NCBI RefSeq assembly: GCF_003885045.1
Contig: NZ_RHJS01000002.1
Location: 3,526,501-3,590,500, forward strand
Direction: 5' to 3'
Length of the DNA stretch: 64,000 bases
DNA from: Schaedlerella arabinosiphila
GTDB taxonomy: Bacteria; Bacillota; Clostridia; Lachnospirales; Lachnospiraceae
Every line of letters begins with the position of its first letter. Positions within the stretch are counted from its first letter, which is position 1. The notes under the pieces are model-generated. The model was not told the DNA's origin. It did not search any database and was given only the letters and a program-made list of their open reading frames with translations. The position numbers were made by a program, and so were the translations under genes. This document shows positions 57,505 through 64,000 of the stretch, in pieces.

Positions 57505-58422
57505 ATGGAATATACCACACAGCTAAACTCCGCCGTCAACGAACTGCAGAGGATTACCGGTATCAAGCTGGAAGTTGCGGCAGGGTCCGCACAGGAGGAG
57601 GAACGCGCCTTAAAGCAGATCCGCTGCCTGTGCAATGCCTACAAAGAAAAGTTTAATAAGAATCATTTTCTGAAAAGTCTCATGACCGGAAGCGTCTCTC
57701 CTTTTGAAGCAATGGAAGATGCGCTGCGCCTGCACATCGCTCCGGAAGAACGGCGTGTTCTCTTTCTTCTGGAAAAAAAAGGGCCGCTCAATGATACGGT
57801 AAAGGAGATCTTAAAAAACCTGTTTCCGTCCCAGACGAAGTCCTATCTGGTCCCCATGACTGAATGCGGTGTCGCCATACTCCGCCCTGTGAAAGCGGCG
57901 GAATCCGAGCAGGAGATCTCCCAGCTCGCCCACATGATCGTGGATACGCTCAACGCTGAAGCTCTGACCCAGGTATGGGTAGCCTACAGCGGCGTCATCG
58001 GCCACCTGACCGAGCTTGCCGGTGCCTGGCAGGAGACCAGCCTGGCTTTAAAGGTAGGAAAGCTCTTCTACTCCGAGCAGACTGTATTTCCTTATAACCG
58101 TCTGGGGATCGGAAGGCTGATCTACCGGCTTCCCATCCCGATCTGCGAGGGATTTCTCAAAGAACTCTTCGGAAACGATATTCCGGATTCTATGGATGAA
58201 GAAACCACTGCGACCATCAACCGTTTTCTTCAAAACAACCTGAATATCGCAGAGACCTCGCGTCAGCTCCATATGCACCGCAACACGCTGATCTACCGCT
58301 TGGATCAGGTAGAAAAGCGCACCGGTCTGGATCTTCGCAGATTTGAGGATGCCATGACCTTTAAGATCGCCTCCCTGGTGATGAATTATTTACAGACAGA
58401 AAGGAACTCCGAACATGAATGA
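57505..58422 (+). CDS. CdaR/PucR-type helix-turn-helix regulator (second copy)
   Basis: A 305-residue regulator paralogous to the one at 9763-10854. Both end in the PucR-type HTH (ETSRQLHMHRNTLIYRLDQV, then TGLDLRRFEDAMTFKI) preceded by LGIGRLIYRLPIPICEGF. The N-terminal sensor part is shorter. It follows the sugar ABC ATPase immediately after its terminator, making it a candidate regulator of sugar uptake. The start is uncertain among GTG 57496, ATG 57499 and ATG 57505; the last has the best-spaced GGGTGA. It overlaps the next gene by eight nt. Confidence 0.85.
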   Translation: MEYTTQLNSAVNELQRITGIKLEVAAGSAQEEERALKQIRCLCNAYKEKFNKNHFLKSLMTGSVSPFEAMEDALRLHIAPEERRVLFLLEKKGPLNDTVKEILKNLFPSQTKSYLVPMTECGVAILRPVKAAESEQEISQLAHMIVDTLNAEALTQVWVAYSGVIGHLTELAGAWQETSLALKVGKLFYSEQTVFPYNRLGIGRLIYRLPIPICEGFLKELFGNDIPDSMDEETTATINRFLQNNLNIAETSRQLHMHRNTLIYRLDQVEKRTGLDLRRFEDAMTFKIASLVMNYLQTERNSEHE

Positions 58423-58915
58423 TGCTTTTTATGAACAACTCGTAACCCGAAAAACCAGGCCCCTGGATGTCCTCATCCGCATTCTGATCATACTTTTTAT
58501 TGCGGCGGTGGCAGTCGTAGGGACTTTGTTCATTGGATTTCTTGCTTTTTTCATAGCAGTGCTTCTGGCAATGGGCGCATACTACTTCATATTCCCGCGT
58601 CTTAGTGTAGAATATGAGTATACGCTTCTGAATTACGACATCGACGTTGCCGCCATTTTCAGCAAAGAAAAGCGGAAAAATATTACCTCTTTCGATATCC
58701 GCCAGGCTGAAATCATCGCGCCGAAGGGCTCTCCCAGGCTGCATTCCTACAGCCCCGGCAAGATCCAGGACTTCTCCTCCGGCAACGCGGACGCGAAAGT
58801 CTATGCAATCATGATCCCGTTGGATCAGGGCGTCAACTGTATCTATCTGGAACCGGATCAGAAGATGCTGGATCATATGAAATCCTGGACTGGAATGAAG
58901 CTCTACGAAGACTGA
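58415..58915 (+). CDS. DUF6106-like membrane protein
   Basis: A 166-residue protein: MNDAFYEQLVTRKTRPLDVL, two close membrane segments (residues 21-60), then a cytoplasmic domain beginning FPRLSVEYEYTLLNYDIDV. The domain ends in a segment rich in Tyr/Leu that recalls PH-like bYdjM folds (KNITSFDIRQAEIIAPKGS). It belongs to a clostridial family of unknown function, as far as I recognise it. Translation is coupled to the CdaR-type gene by an eight-nt overlap. Confidence 0.8.
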   Translation: MNDAFYEQLVTRKTRPLDVLIRILIILFIAAVAVVGTLFIGFLAFFIAVLLAMGAYYFIFPRLSVEYEYTLLNYDIDVAAIFSKEKRKNITSFDIRQAEIIAPKGSPRLHSYSPGKIQDFSSGNADAKVYAIMIPLDQGVNCIYLEPDQKMLDHMKSWTGMKLYED

Positions 58916-59003
58916 TCCTCCCCATTTGCGGCCCGGCTGTCCGTGAATGGAAGCGATGAACCCAAAATACCACATGGGGCGGCAGTATCCGTGATAGAAC
59001 ACA

Positions 59004-59744
59004 TCACAGATGCTGCCGAACTTCAATTCCCCCCATAATCTGCCCGATGGGAGCCGAAATCGTCAGATCCGCTCTCACTGCGCGCCCTGTCTCGGATTTG
59101 TTGATGACCACCAGATATTTTCCCTGGAAATAATCGATAAATCCGGCTGCCGGATAAACCACCAGAGAGGTTCCGCCGATGATCAGCATGTCCGCATTGG
59201 AGATCGCGCGGATCGTTCCCTCAATGACCCGGGAGTCCAGTCCTTCCTCGTAAAGCACCACGTCCGGCTTGACCAGTCCGCCGCATTTTTCACACCTGGG
59301 AACTGTGGATGTCCCTTTTACATATGCGGCATCATAAAACGCATGGCAATCCATACAATAATTCCGCATGATGCTTCCGTGCAGTTCATACACCGCTTTG
59401 CTGCCTGCCGTCTGATGCAGGCCGTCGATGTTCTGCGTCACAACCGCGGAAAGCTTCCCCGCCTGTTCCAGTTCGGCCAGCTTTAAGTGCGCTGGATTCG
59501 GCTGTGCATCCAATATCATCATTTTTTCTTTGTAAAATTCAAAAAAGGCGTCTGTGTGCGCCATAAAAAAGCTGTGGCTCACCACCTGCTCGGGTGAATA
59601 CCGATACGCCTGATGGTAGATCCCGTCAGCGCTCCTGAAATCGGGAATGCTGCTCTCTGTTGACACTCCTGCGCCGCCAAAAAATACAATCTTCGAACTC
59701 TCGTCGATCATCTTCTGCAGCTGTTCTGTTTCCTTCTCATACAT
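59004..59744 (-). CDS. cobB: NAD-dependent protein deacylase (sirtuin)
   Basis: A 246-residue sirtuin that removes acyl groups from lysines using NAD. GGAGVSTESSIPDFRSADG (residues 23-41) is the NAD-binding loop, TQNIDGLHQTAG carries the catalytic His, and the zinc ribbon is CMDCHAFY...CEKCGG. The final Rossmann strands are IIGGTSLVVYPAAGF. The ATG at 59742-59744 has GAGGAGG at eight nt. It starts 11 nt after the HD-domain gene, so the two are probably co-transcribed. Confidence 0.95.
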   Translation of the reverse strand: MYEKETEQLQKMIDESSKIVFFGGAGVSTESSIPDFRSADGIYHQAYRYSPEQVVSHSFFMAHTDAFFEFYKEKMMILDAQPNPAHLKLAELEQAGKLSAVVTQNIDGLHQTAGSKAVYELHGSIMRNYCMDCHAFYDAAYVKGTSTVPRCEKCGGLVKPDVVLYEEGLDSRVIEGTIRAISNADMLIIGGTSLVVYPAAGFIDYFQGKYLVVINKSETGRAVRADLTISAPIGQIMGGIEVRQHL

Positions 59745-59755
59745 GATTTGCCTCC

Positions 59756-60361
59756 TCACGCGTCTACCACATGCCCGCGCCCGATGTGCTTCTGGATGAT
59801 CTCTTTCATACAGTTCCATACTGTCTCCGAGGTCTCCTCAATCTTTTCATTCCGCTTATAGATCTGGGACTTTTTCACCTGATGCTCCTGCCAGCTCAAT
59901 CCGTCGGCCGCGTCATTCAGAAGAAGGGGCTGGAAATTATCAAGCAGATGCGCGTACTTGGCATCCGGAGTCTCATACGCTTCAAACTCCTCCCACAGTT
60001 CCCGGAAATAGGTTCCCTGATCCTCCGGAAGAATCCCAAAAATCCGGTCAGCCGCCGCCACCTCCCGGCCCCTCTTTGTCTGCGCTCCCACAGAGTCATA
60101 GGCATAAGTATCCCCTGCGTCGATCTCCACCAGGTCATGGATCAGCACCATGAGCATCACCTTGCCGACATCCACCGCTTCCTCCGCGTATTCCCGGAGC
60201 AGATATGCCATAAGCGCAATGTGCCATGAATGCTCAGCGTCATTTTCCCTGCGCCCGGTATCCGCAAGATACGTCTGTCGGAATATATTCTTCACCTTGT
60301 CAATCTCTACGATAAATCGGATCTGCTTTTCCAGCCTTTCCAAATTCCGTTCTTCTCCCAT
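59756..60361 (-). CDS. HD domain hydrolase (YfbR-like)
   Basis: A 201-residue HD-superfamily phosphohydrolase. Metal-binding residues are in ENDAEHSWHIALMAYLL (H), MVLIHDLVEIDAGDTYAYD (HD) and the conserved second Asp in DAKYAHLLDNFQPLL. Its relatives are 5'-deoxynucleotidases and putative hydrolases. The chosen ATG at 60359-60361 follows GTGAGG at six nt. A longer reading adds 31 residues that lack family likeness. Confidence 0.9.
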   Translation of the reverse strand: MGEERNLERLEKQIRFIVEIDKVKNIFRQTYLADTGRRENDAEHSWHIALMAYLLREYAEEAVDVGKVMLMVLIHDLVEIDAGDTYAYDSVGAQTKRGREVAAADRIFGILPEDQGTYFRELWEEFEAYETPDAKYAHLLDNFQPLLLNDAADGLSWQEHQVKKSQIYKRNEKIEETSETVWNCMKEIIQKHIGRGHVVDA

Positions 60362-60457
60362 ATTCATCCTCACTTTTCCGGTATAGAAAAAACAGGCATT
60401 TTTCAGCCTGTTCACTCTATCCTGTCTTTCACCGAACCGCTCGGCTGATTCCACCTG

Positions 60458-61012
60458 TTACAGTTCGATCTTACCGCTTGTATCGTCATTTACTACATAA
60501 TATGCAGCTGATTCCTCCGGTTTCAGATATATCTTAACGTCCTTCATGTCACCGACCTTATTCTTAAGAACCTTTGTCCACACTTCCTTGACCTTCTGGA
60601 AAATCTCTTTTTCTGTATATTCTTTGCCGTCGAACTGCAGATACATCTGGGTCTTCACATCTGCTTTTGAAGAAGGCTTCTTTGCCGCAGGTTTCTTCTC
60701 CGCAGCTTTCTTTGCTGCAGACTTCTTCTCTGCCTTTGCAGGTGTATCTTCTACAAGGACTCCGGCTTTTGTCTCAATCGCTTTTGTGGTGTCTTTCTTT
60801 GTTGCAATCGCTTTCTGTACCGGCTTCGGTTCTTCTTTTTTCTTTTCCGCCGTCTTTTTCTCTGCTGTCTTCTTCTCCGCCGGCTTCTTTGCCGCCGTCT
60901 TCACCTCAGCCGCTTTTGGTTCCGTTTTTTCTTCGGTCACTTCCGTTGCTTTCACTTCCTTTGCGGCCGTACTTTCAGCCGCTGCTTTTGTTGAATTTTT
61001 TCTCGGTGCCAT
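60458..61012 (-). CDS. Lys/Ala-rich histone H1-like protein with DUF6465 C-terminus
   Basis: A 184-residue protein. The first 120 residues are low-complexity with repeated AAEKK/TAEKK/PAAKK units resembling eukaryotic H1 and bacterial Hc/AlgP tails. The last 65 (KTQMYLQFDGKEYTEKEIFQKVKE... ending YYVVNDDTSGKIEL) form a compact domain that is conserved in Clostridia. The basic tail suggests nucleic-acid binding, with the C-terminal domain as an anchor. The strong promoter and AGGAGGG site imply high expression. The repetitive GCC/AAG DNA favours length variation. Confidence 0.85.
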   Translation of the reverse strand: MAPRKNSTKAAAESTAAKEVKATEVTEEKTEPKAAEVKTAAKKPAEKKTAEKKTAEKKKEEPKPVQKAIATKKDTTKAIETKAGVLVEDTPAKAEKKSAAKKAAEKKPAAKKPSSKADVKTQMYLQFDGKEYTEKEIFQKVKEVWTKVLKNKVGDMKDVKIYLKPEESAAYYVVNDDTSGKIEL

Positions 61013-61136
61013 AATTGCTCCCTCCTAAAAACACTCAAGTATCAACTTCCTTCGTAAACAATTGTCACAAAGTCCGTCTGCCGTACTATCACGTTACTTT
61101 TTATATACTGAGTAGTAAACACTCTATGACGAAATT

Positions 61137-61165
61137 ATTATACATCATTTTTAAGAAAAGGTCAA
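61137..61165 (-). promoter_or_regulatory. Promoter of the histone-like gene
   Basis: Minus strand TTGACC (61160-61165), a 17-bp spacer and TATAAT (61137-61142): near-consensus. It gives a leader of about 118 nt. Confidence 0.83.
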
Positions 61166-61168
61166 ATC

Positions 61169-62038
61169 TTATGCTACAATTATCTGATAAGATTTAATAA
61201 AAATTTCATTTTTGGGCAGTTCAACCACCCCCGGCTTCCTGGAAATCTCTTCCGCAAACCCGATATTGTCGCATCTTCCCTGCCAGGGCTCCAAGCATAC
61301 AAAGGGCGCATCCTTTACTGACCAGATCCCAAAGCTTGGAAATCCTTTGCAGCGCATACCCACATAAGGCGTACCGTCCTTTCTGCAGAGCCAGACCTCG
61401 CCGATCTGCCCCTCGTCAAAGATAAGCGCGTCCCGCAAAAACATCTCCTCCGTAACCGGGCACATCTCCTCTTCCAGCTCCAGCGGATACGTCCTGTCAG
61501 GCACCCCGGTGCCCGTCTCCGGGTCAACCAGAATATAGGTCAGCGTCTCTTTTCCAGGGAATTTCAGAAGATAGTCTTCCTTCTTTTCATCCTTTCCTGC
61601 AAACCGAAATGCCGGATGCCCGCCGATCGTAAAGTACATATTCCGATCCGAACAGTTCTTTACCTGCCATTCCACCGTCAGTTCTTTTCCCATGAGCACG
61701 TAGCGGATATACAGTTCAAACTCATAGGGATAAACTTTTTTGGTATCCTCCGAGGATGACAGGCAGAACAGCGCCTCCTCCCCTGAAGACGAAACGCAGG
61801 TAAATACACTGTCTCTTGCAAACCCGTGCTGTACCGTGGGAAACGTATTTCCCTCGATCAGCACCTGGCTGCTGAAGGTTTTTCCGACATTCGGGAACAG
61901 AACCGGAGAATGTCGCTTCCAATATGCGGGATCGCCTTCCCACAGGACATCCGTATTCTTCTGTCTGTCAAAAATCCTTACCACCTCTGCGCCAAGCTCT
62001 GCGATTTCCACGCAGAGAAATTGATTTTCCAGCTTCAT
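61169..62038 (-). CDS. Aldose 1-epimerase family protein (LacX-like)
   Basis: A 289-residue galactose mutarotase-like protein. Family features are a beta-sandwich start (MKLENQFLCVEIAELGAEVV), HSPVLFPNVGK, QHGFARDSVF (His), NMYFTIGGHPAFRF (His) and a C-terminal CLEPWQGRCDN (Glu). It resembles the LacX/YeaD branch that may act on sugars or sugar phosphates. AGGAGGAGAGAGGG precedes the ATG at 62036-62038 with good spacing; a longer reading covers only the gap after the upstream gene. Its stop lies four nt before the -35 of the histone-like gene's promoter. Confidence 0.92.
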   Translation of the reverse strand: MKLENQFLCVEIAELGAEVVRIFDRQKNTDVLWEGDPAYWKRHSPVLFPNVGKTFSSQVLIEGNTFPTVQHGFARDSVFTCVSSSGEEALFCLSSSEDTKKVYPYEFELYIRYVLMGKELTVEWQVKNCSDRNMYFTIGGHPAFRFAGKDEKKEDYLLKFPGKETLTYILVDPETGTGVPDRTYPLELEEEMCPVTEEMFLRDALIFDEGQIGEVWLCRKDGTPYVGMRCKGFPSFGIWSVKDAPFVCLEPWQGRCDNIGFAEEISRKPGVVELPKNEIFIKSYQIIVA

Positions 62039-62108
62039 CCCTCTCTCCTCCTTCTTCCGTTCCCTGATATCTCCTGTATCTGCTAAAAAGCCTGCTGCCC
62101 CGGATTGC

Positions 62109-63191
62109 CTATTTTTCTTTCCCTTCATCCGATGACTGCTCAACCTGTACGCTCTTATCCACCAGATACTCGGCTACCTTTCTCTGAAGGATCGCCTTTC
62201 TCAGAAGATCCTCGCCTATCCGCTCCTTAAACGCCTCCACGTCATCAGAACCTGCTTCTTCGGCATATTCCTTAATCAGCTCCTCATATTCCGACTCGGA
62301 TGGCTCCAGCTTCTTCTCCTTCGCCAGGAGGCTGCATGCCAGGTTGGCCTTGACGATCGTCTCTGAAGATTCCTGGGTCTCCTTTTCAAAATCCTCCATG
62401 GACTTGTTCATATATGTACTCAGAAATTCTTCAAATTCCAGGCCATAGCCCTCTGCCAGCTTTTTGTAGGTCTCCTCGGTGGTCTTGTACTCCGCTTTTA
62501 CCTGATCCTCCGGAAGCTTTTTCACCTCCGTCTCATCCAGCATGGCCATCAGGGCCGCGTTCTGAAGGGTTGATTTGATCTGCAGTTCGTTGTTTTCCTC
62601 CAGCCGCTTGCGGATCTCTTCCTTATATTCCTCCACGGTCTTGGATTCCTCGCTGTGCTCCTTTACCCATTCGTCCGTCAGCTCCGGCGTGATGATCTCA
62701 TAGATCCCATTCAGCGTGATATTAAAATTGGCCGGCTTATCAGCCACTTCTTCATTCCGGTAGTCTGCCGGGAATTTTACGGAAATGTCAAAATTGTCCC
62801 CCGGCTTGTGGCCCACGATCTGCTCCTCAAAGCCCTGGTACTCTCCCTCGGCCGGCAAAAACTGCCCGGAGCCTAAGATCAGGGAAGAACCGACCGCGCT
62901 TCCGCCTTCAAATTCCTGACCGAAGATCGTACCCGTATAATCAATGTCAACGGTATCTCCGTCCTTGGCCGCCCGGTCCGTAATCTCCTTACGCTTCTGG
63001 GACGCCGCCAACTGGCTGCTGATCGAGCTCTCAACCGATGAATCCGATACTTCAGTATTGTCCAGCTTGGGAATCTCAAGCCTTTTATACTTGTTTATCG
63101 TGATGTATTCATCCGATAATGCCGAGCTGCAGCCTGCCAGAGATACTGCCAGCATACTGCTTACTATCACTGCAATCCATTTTTTCTTCAT
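62109..63191 (-). CDS. Extracytoplasmic trigger-factor-like lipoprotein with FKBP domain
   Basis: A 360-residue protein. The signal peptide ends in lipobox LAGC (Cys21), so it is anchored outside the membrane. An FKBP domain lies near residues 70-165 (DGDTVDIDYTGTIFGQEFEGG, FLPAEGEYQGFEEQIVGHKPGD). The helical C-terminal half matches trigger-factor region 170-340 (ELTDEWVKEHSEESKTVEEYK). The ribosome-binding N-domain of true trigger factor is absent. It probably folds exported proteins, like PrsA-type foldases. The C-terminus is acidic. Length and domain order fit the clostridial family of exported trigger-factor-like isomerases. Confidence 0.92.
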   Translation of the reverse strand: MKKKWIAVIVSSMLAVSLAGCSSALSDEYITINKYKRLEIPKLDNTEVSDSSVESSISSQLAASQKRKEITDRAAKDGDTVDIDYTGTIFGQEFEGGSAVGSSLILGSGQFLPAEGEYQGFEEQIVGHKPGDNFDISVKFPADYRNEEVADKPANFNITLNGIYEIITPELTDEWVKEHSEESKTVEEYKEEIRKRLEENNELQIKSTLQNAALMAMLDETEVKKLPEDQVKAEYKTTEETYKKLAEGYGLEFEEFLSTYMNKSMEDFEKETQESSETIVKANLACSLLAKEKKLEPSESEYEELIKEYAEEAGSDDVEAFKERIGEDLLRKAILQRKVAEYLVDKSVQVEQSSDEGKEK

Positions 63192-63341
63192 CTTTTCACC
63201 TCATAATTCTTTGCAAAAGCTTTTTCGGCAAATCCTTATCATCTGCCGACTACCGTTTCAGTATACCATATTCCAGGATTGAAAAAAAGTCATTTTTAGA
63301 TTTAATTCAGGGATTCACTTCCAGCAGCCGGGACATGTTTT

Positions 63342-64000
63342 TTAAAGCAGGGGGGAGAGCAGCCGGCTGAACTGCTCCTTCATCCGAATGACAAACCCTC
63401 TCTGGTCATAGACTTTCCTGGTGACATGGGTGCATTTTGTCATATCGGTCTCAAAGATCCTCTCCAGACGCTGTACCGTGCGTTCGCTGTAGATCACCGC
63501 ATTCACTTCGAAGTTCAGGCCGAAGCTGCGGATATCCATGTTGGCGGTTCCCACGCAGGCCACCATGCCGTCCACACTGAGCGTCTTGGCATGGAGGAAG
63601 CCGTTATTGTACACATAACATTTTGCGCCGGCCTGAACCAGTTCCCCCAGATAGGAGTAGGTGGCCCAATAGACAAAGGGATGGTCCGGCTTGCAGGGCA
63701 CCATGATGCGCACATCCACCCCGGAGCGACTGGCGATCATCAGCGCGTCTAAGATGGAGTCGTCCGGGATCAGGTAGGGCGTCTGGATATAGACATGCTT
63801 TTTCGCACTGTGGATCAGTCTCAGGTAATTGTCGTGGATGGTCTTTGTCTGGGAGTCCGGCCCGCTGGAAATAATCTGCACCGGATCCCGCCCGTTTCTT
63901 GTATAAGTAGGGATTTCAAACAGGTTATCCTGGAGGAACAGATTTTCCTTCGCCGCATAATTCCAGTCCAGCACGAACCTTACGGCAAGGGACGTCACTG
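63342..64000 (-). CDS. cls: Cardiolipin synthase / phospholipase D family (partial)
   Basis: The C-terminal 219 residues of a cardiolipin synthase; the gene enters from the right edge. One full HKD motif is seen (FLHAKTLSVDGMVACVGTANMDIRS). A region between the two motifs has VYIQTPYLIPDDSILDAL and VDVRIMVPCKPDH, as in ClsA-type enzymes, which condense two phosphatidylglycerol molecules. The first HKD motif would lie outside the window. It ends RLLSPLL. The ATG at 63996-63998 is internal to the family alignment rather than a real start. Confidence 0.92.
   Translation of the reverse strand, partial: VTSLAVRFVLDWNYAAKENLFLQDNLFEIPTYTRNGRDPVQIISSGPDSQTKTIHDNYLRLIHSAKKHVYIQTPYLIPDDSILDALMIASRSGVDVRIMVPCKPDHPFVYWATYSYLGELVQAGAKCYVYNNGFLHAKTLSVDGMVACVGTANMDIRSFGLNFEVNAVIYSERTVQRLERIFETDMTKCTHVTRKVYDQRGFVIRMKEQFSRLLSPLL

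Noticed and set aside
60546..61028. Phe/Ala/Ser-rich plus-strand frames opposite the histone-like gene
   Set aside because: They are antisense reading of the AAG/GCC-rich Lys/Ala tail; no ribosome site or membrane-protein logic.

Overview
The window looks like the chromosome of a spore-forming Clostridia member, most likely a Lachnospiraceae gut anaerobe. The signs are moderately GC-rich genes with AT-rich promoters, strong Shine-Dalgarno (SD) sites, AddAB rather than RecBCD, a T-box leader, ECF/PadR/CdaR-type regulators, a HydE hydrogenase maturase, an alpha/beta-type small acid-soluble spore protein, and spoIIID. No rRNA, tRNA or CRISPR array was seen.

Layout. 1-5.5 kb (minus): a transamidation operon (T-box, archaeal-type aspS, a zinc-ribbon membrane protein, gatC, gatA, gatB) that would make Asn-tRNA(Asn) indirectly. 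5.5-9.7 kb (minus): a divisome/cell-wall hydrolysis cluster (ftsE, ftsX, an M23 hydrolase activator, a CtpA-like protease). 9.8-14.8 kb (minus): a CdaR-type regulator, a degenerate GT26-like protein, a spore protein, and an envelope-stress operon (padR, DUF1700, DUF4097, pspC) behind a consensus promoter overlapped by AT-rich dyads. 14.9-24.2 kb (minus): addA and addB, then two tandem membrane-anchored LuxR-type regulators. 24.6-27.9 kb (minus): an ECF sigma factor with an ABC exporter. 28.2-29.0 kb (minus): a coiled-coil gene built of 45-bp repeats.

29.3-32.3 kb is a mobile-DNA zone. An IS1634-family element is flanked by two identical copies, about 250 bp each, of a holin-like type I toxin locus, which is best read as an exceptionally long target duplication. 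An integrase-start remnant follows. 32.3-41.7 kb: a PilZ protein, structured intergenic repeats, glgP, an AraC regulator, hydE, a phosphoesterase, a BMP-domain protein and an anchored SGNH hydrolase.

The main discovery is at 41.87-47.41 kb. The mother-cell sporulation regulator gene spoIIID is split after codon 38 by a 5,288-bp element. The two halves join in perfect frame across a 6-bp direct repeat (TACATA). The element ends in a large serine recombinase gene whose stop codon lies in the right junction. Its predicted circular attachment site is a perfect 9-bp palindrome around the dinucleotide CA. A sigma-E-like promoter precedes the gene and a terminator follows it. Inside the element are a terminator that cuts off the truncated spoIIID transcript, a membrane protein, a small HFHFHNPN protein with no canonical start, and an AAA ATPase plus RloB pair (AbiL-like phage defence). 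This resembles the sigK 'skin' logic: an element that must excise in the mother cell to rebuild a sporulation gene, here carrying defence cargo. I do not recall spoIIID being described as such a target.

47.6-64 kb: an AIM24-family protein, a two-component system, a DedA protein, an M20 amidohydrolase, a cobalamin adenosyltransferase with a long unexplained leader, a nucleotidyltransferase, a cyclophilin, a multi-sugar ABC ATPase with a second CdaR-type regulator (a paralogue of the one at 9.8 kb), a sirtuin and HD hydrolase pair, a histone-like Lys/Ala-rich protein, an aldose epimerase, an extracytoplasmic trigger-factor-like lipoprotein and a partial cardiolipin synthase.
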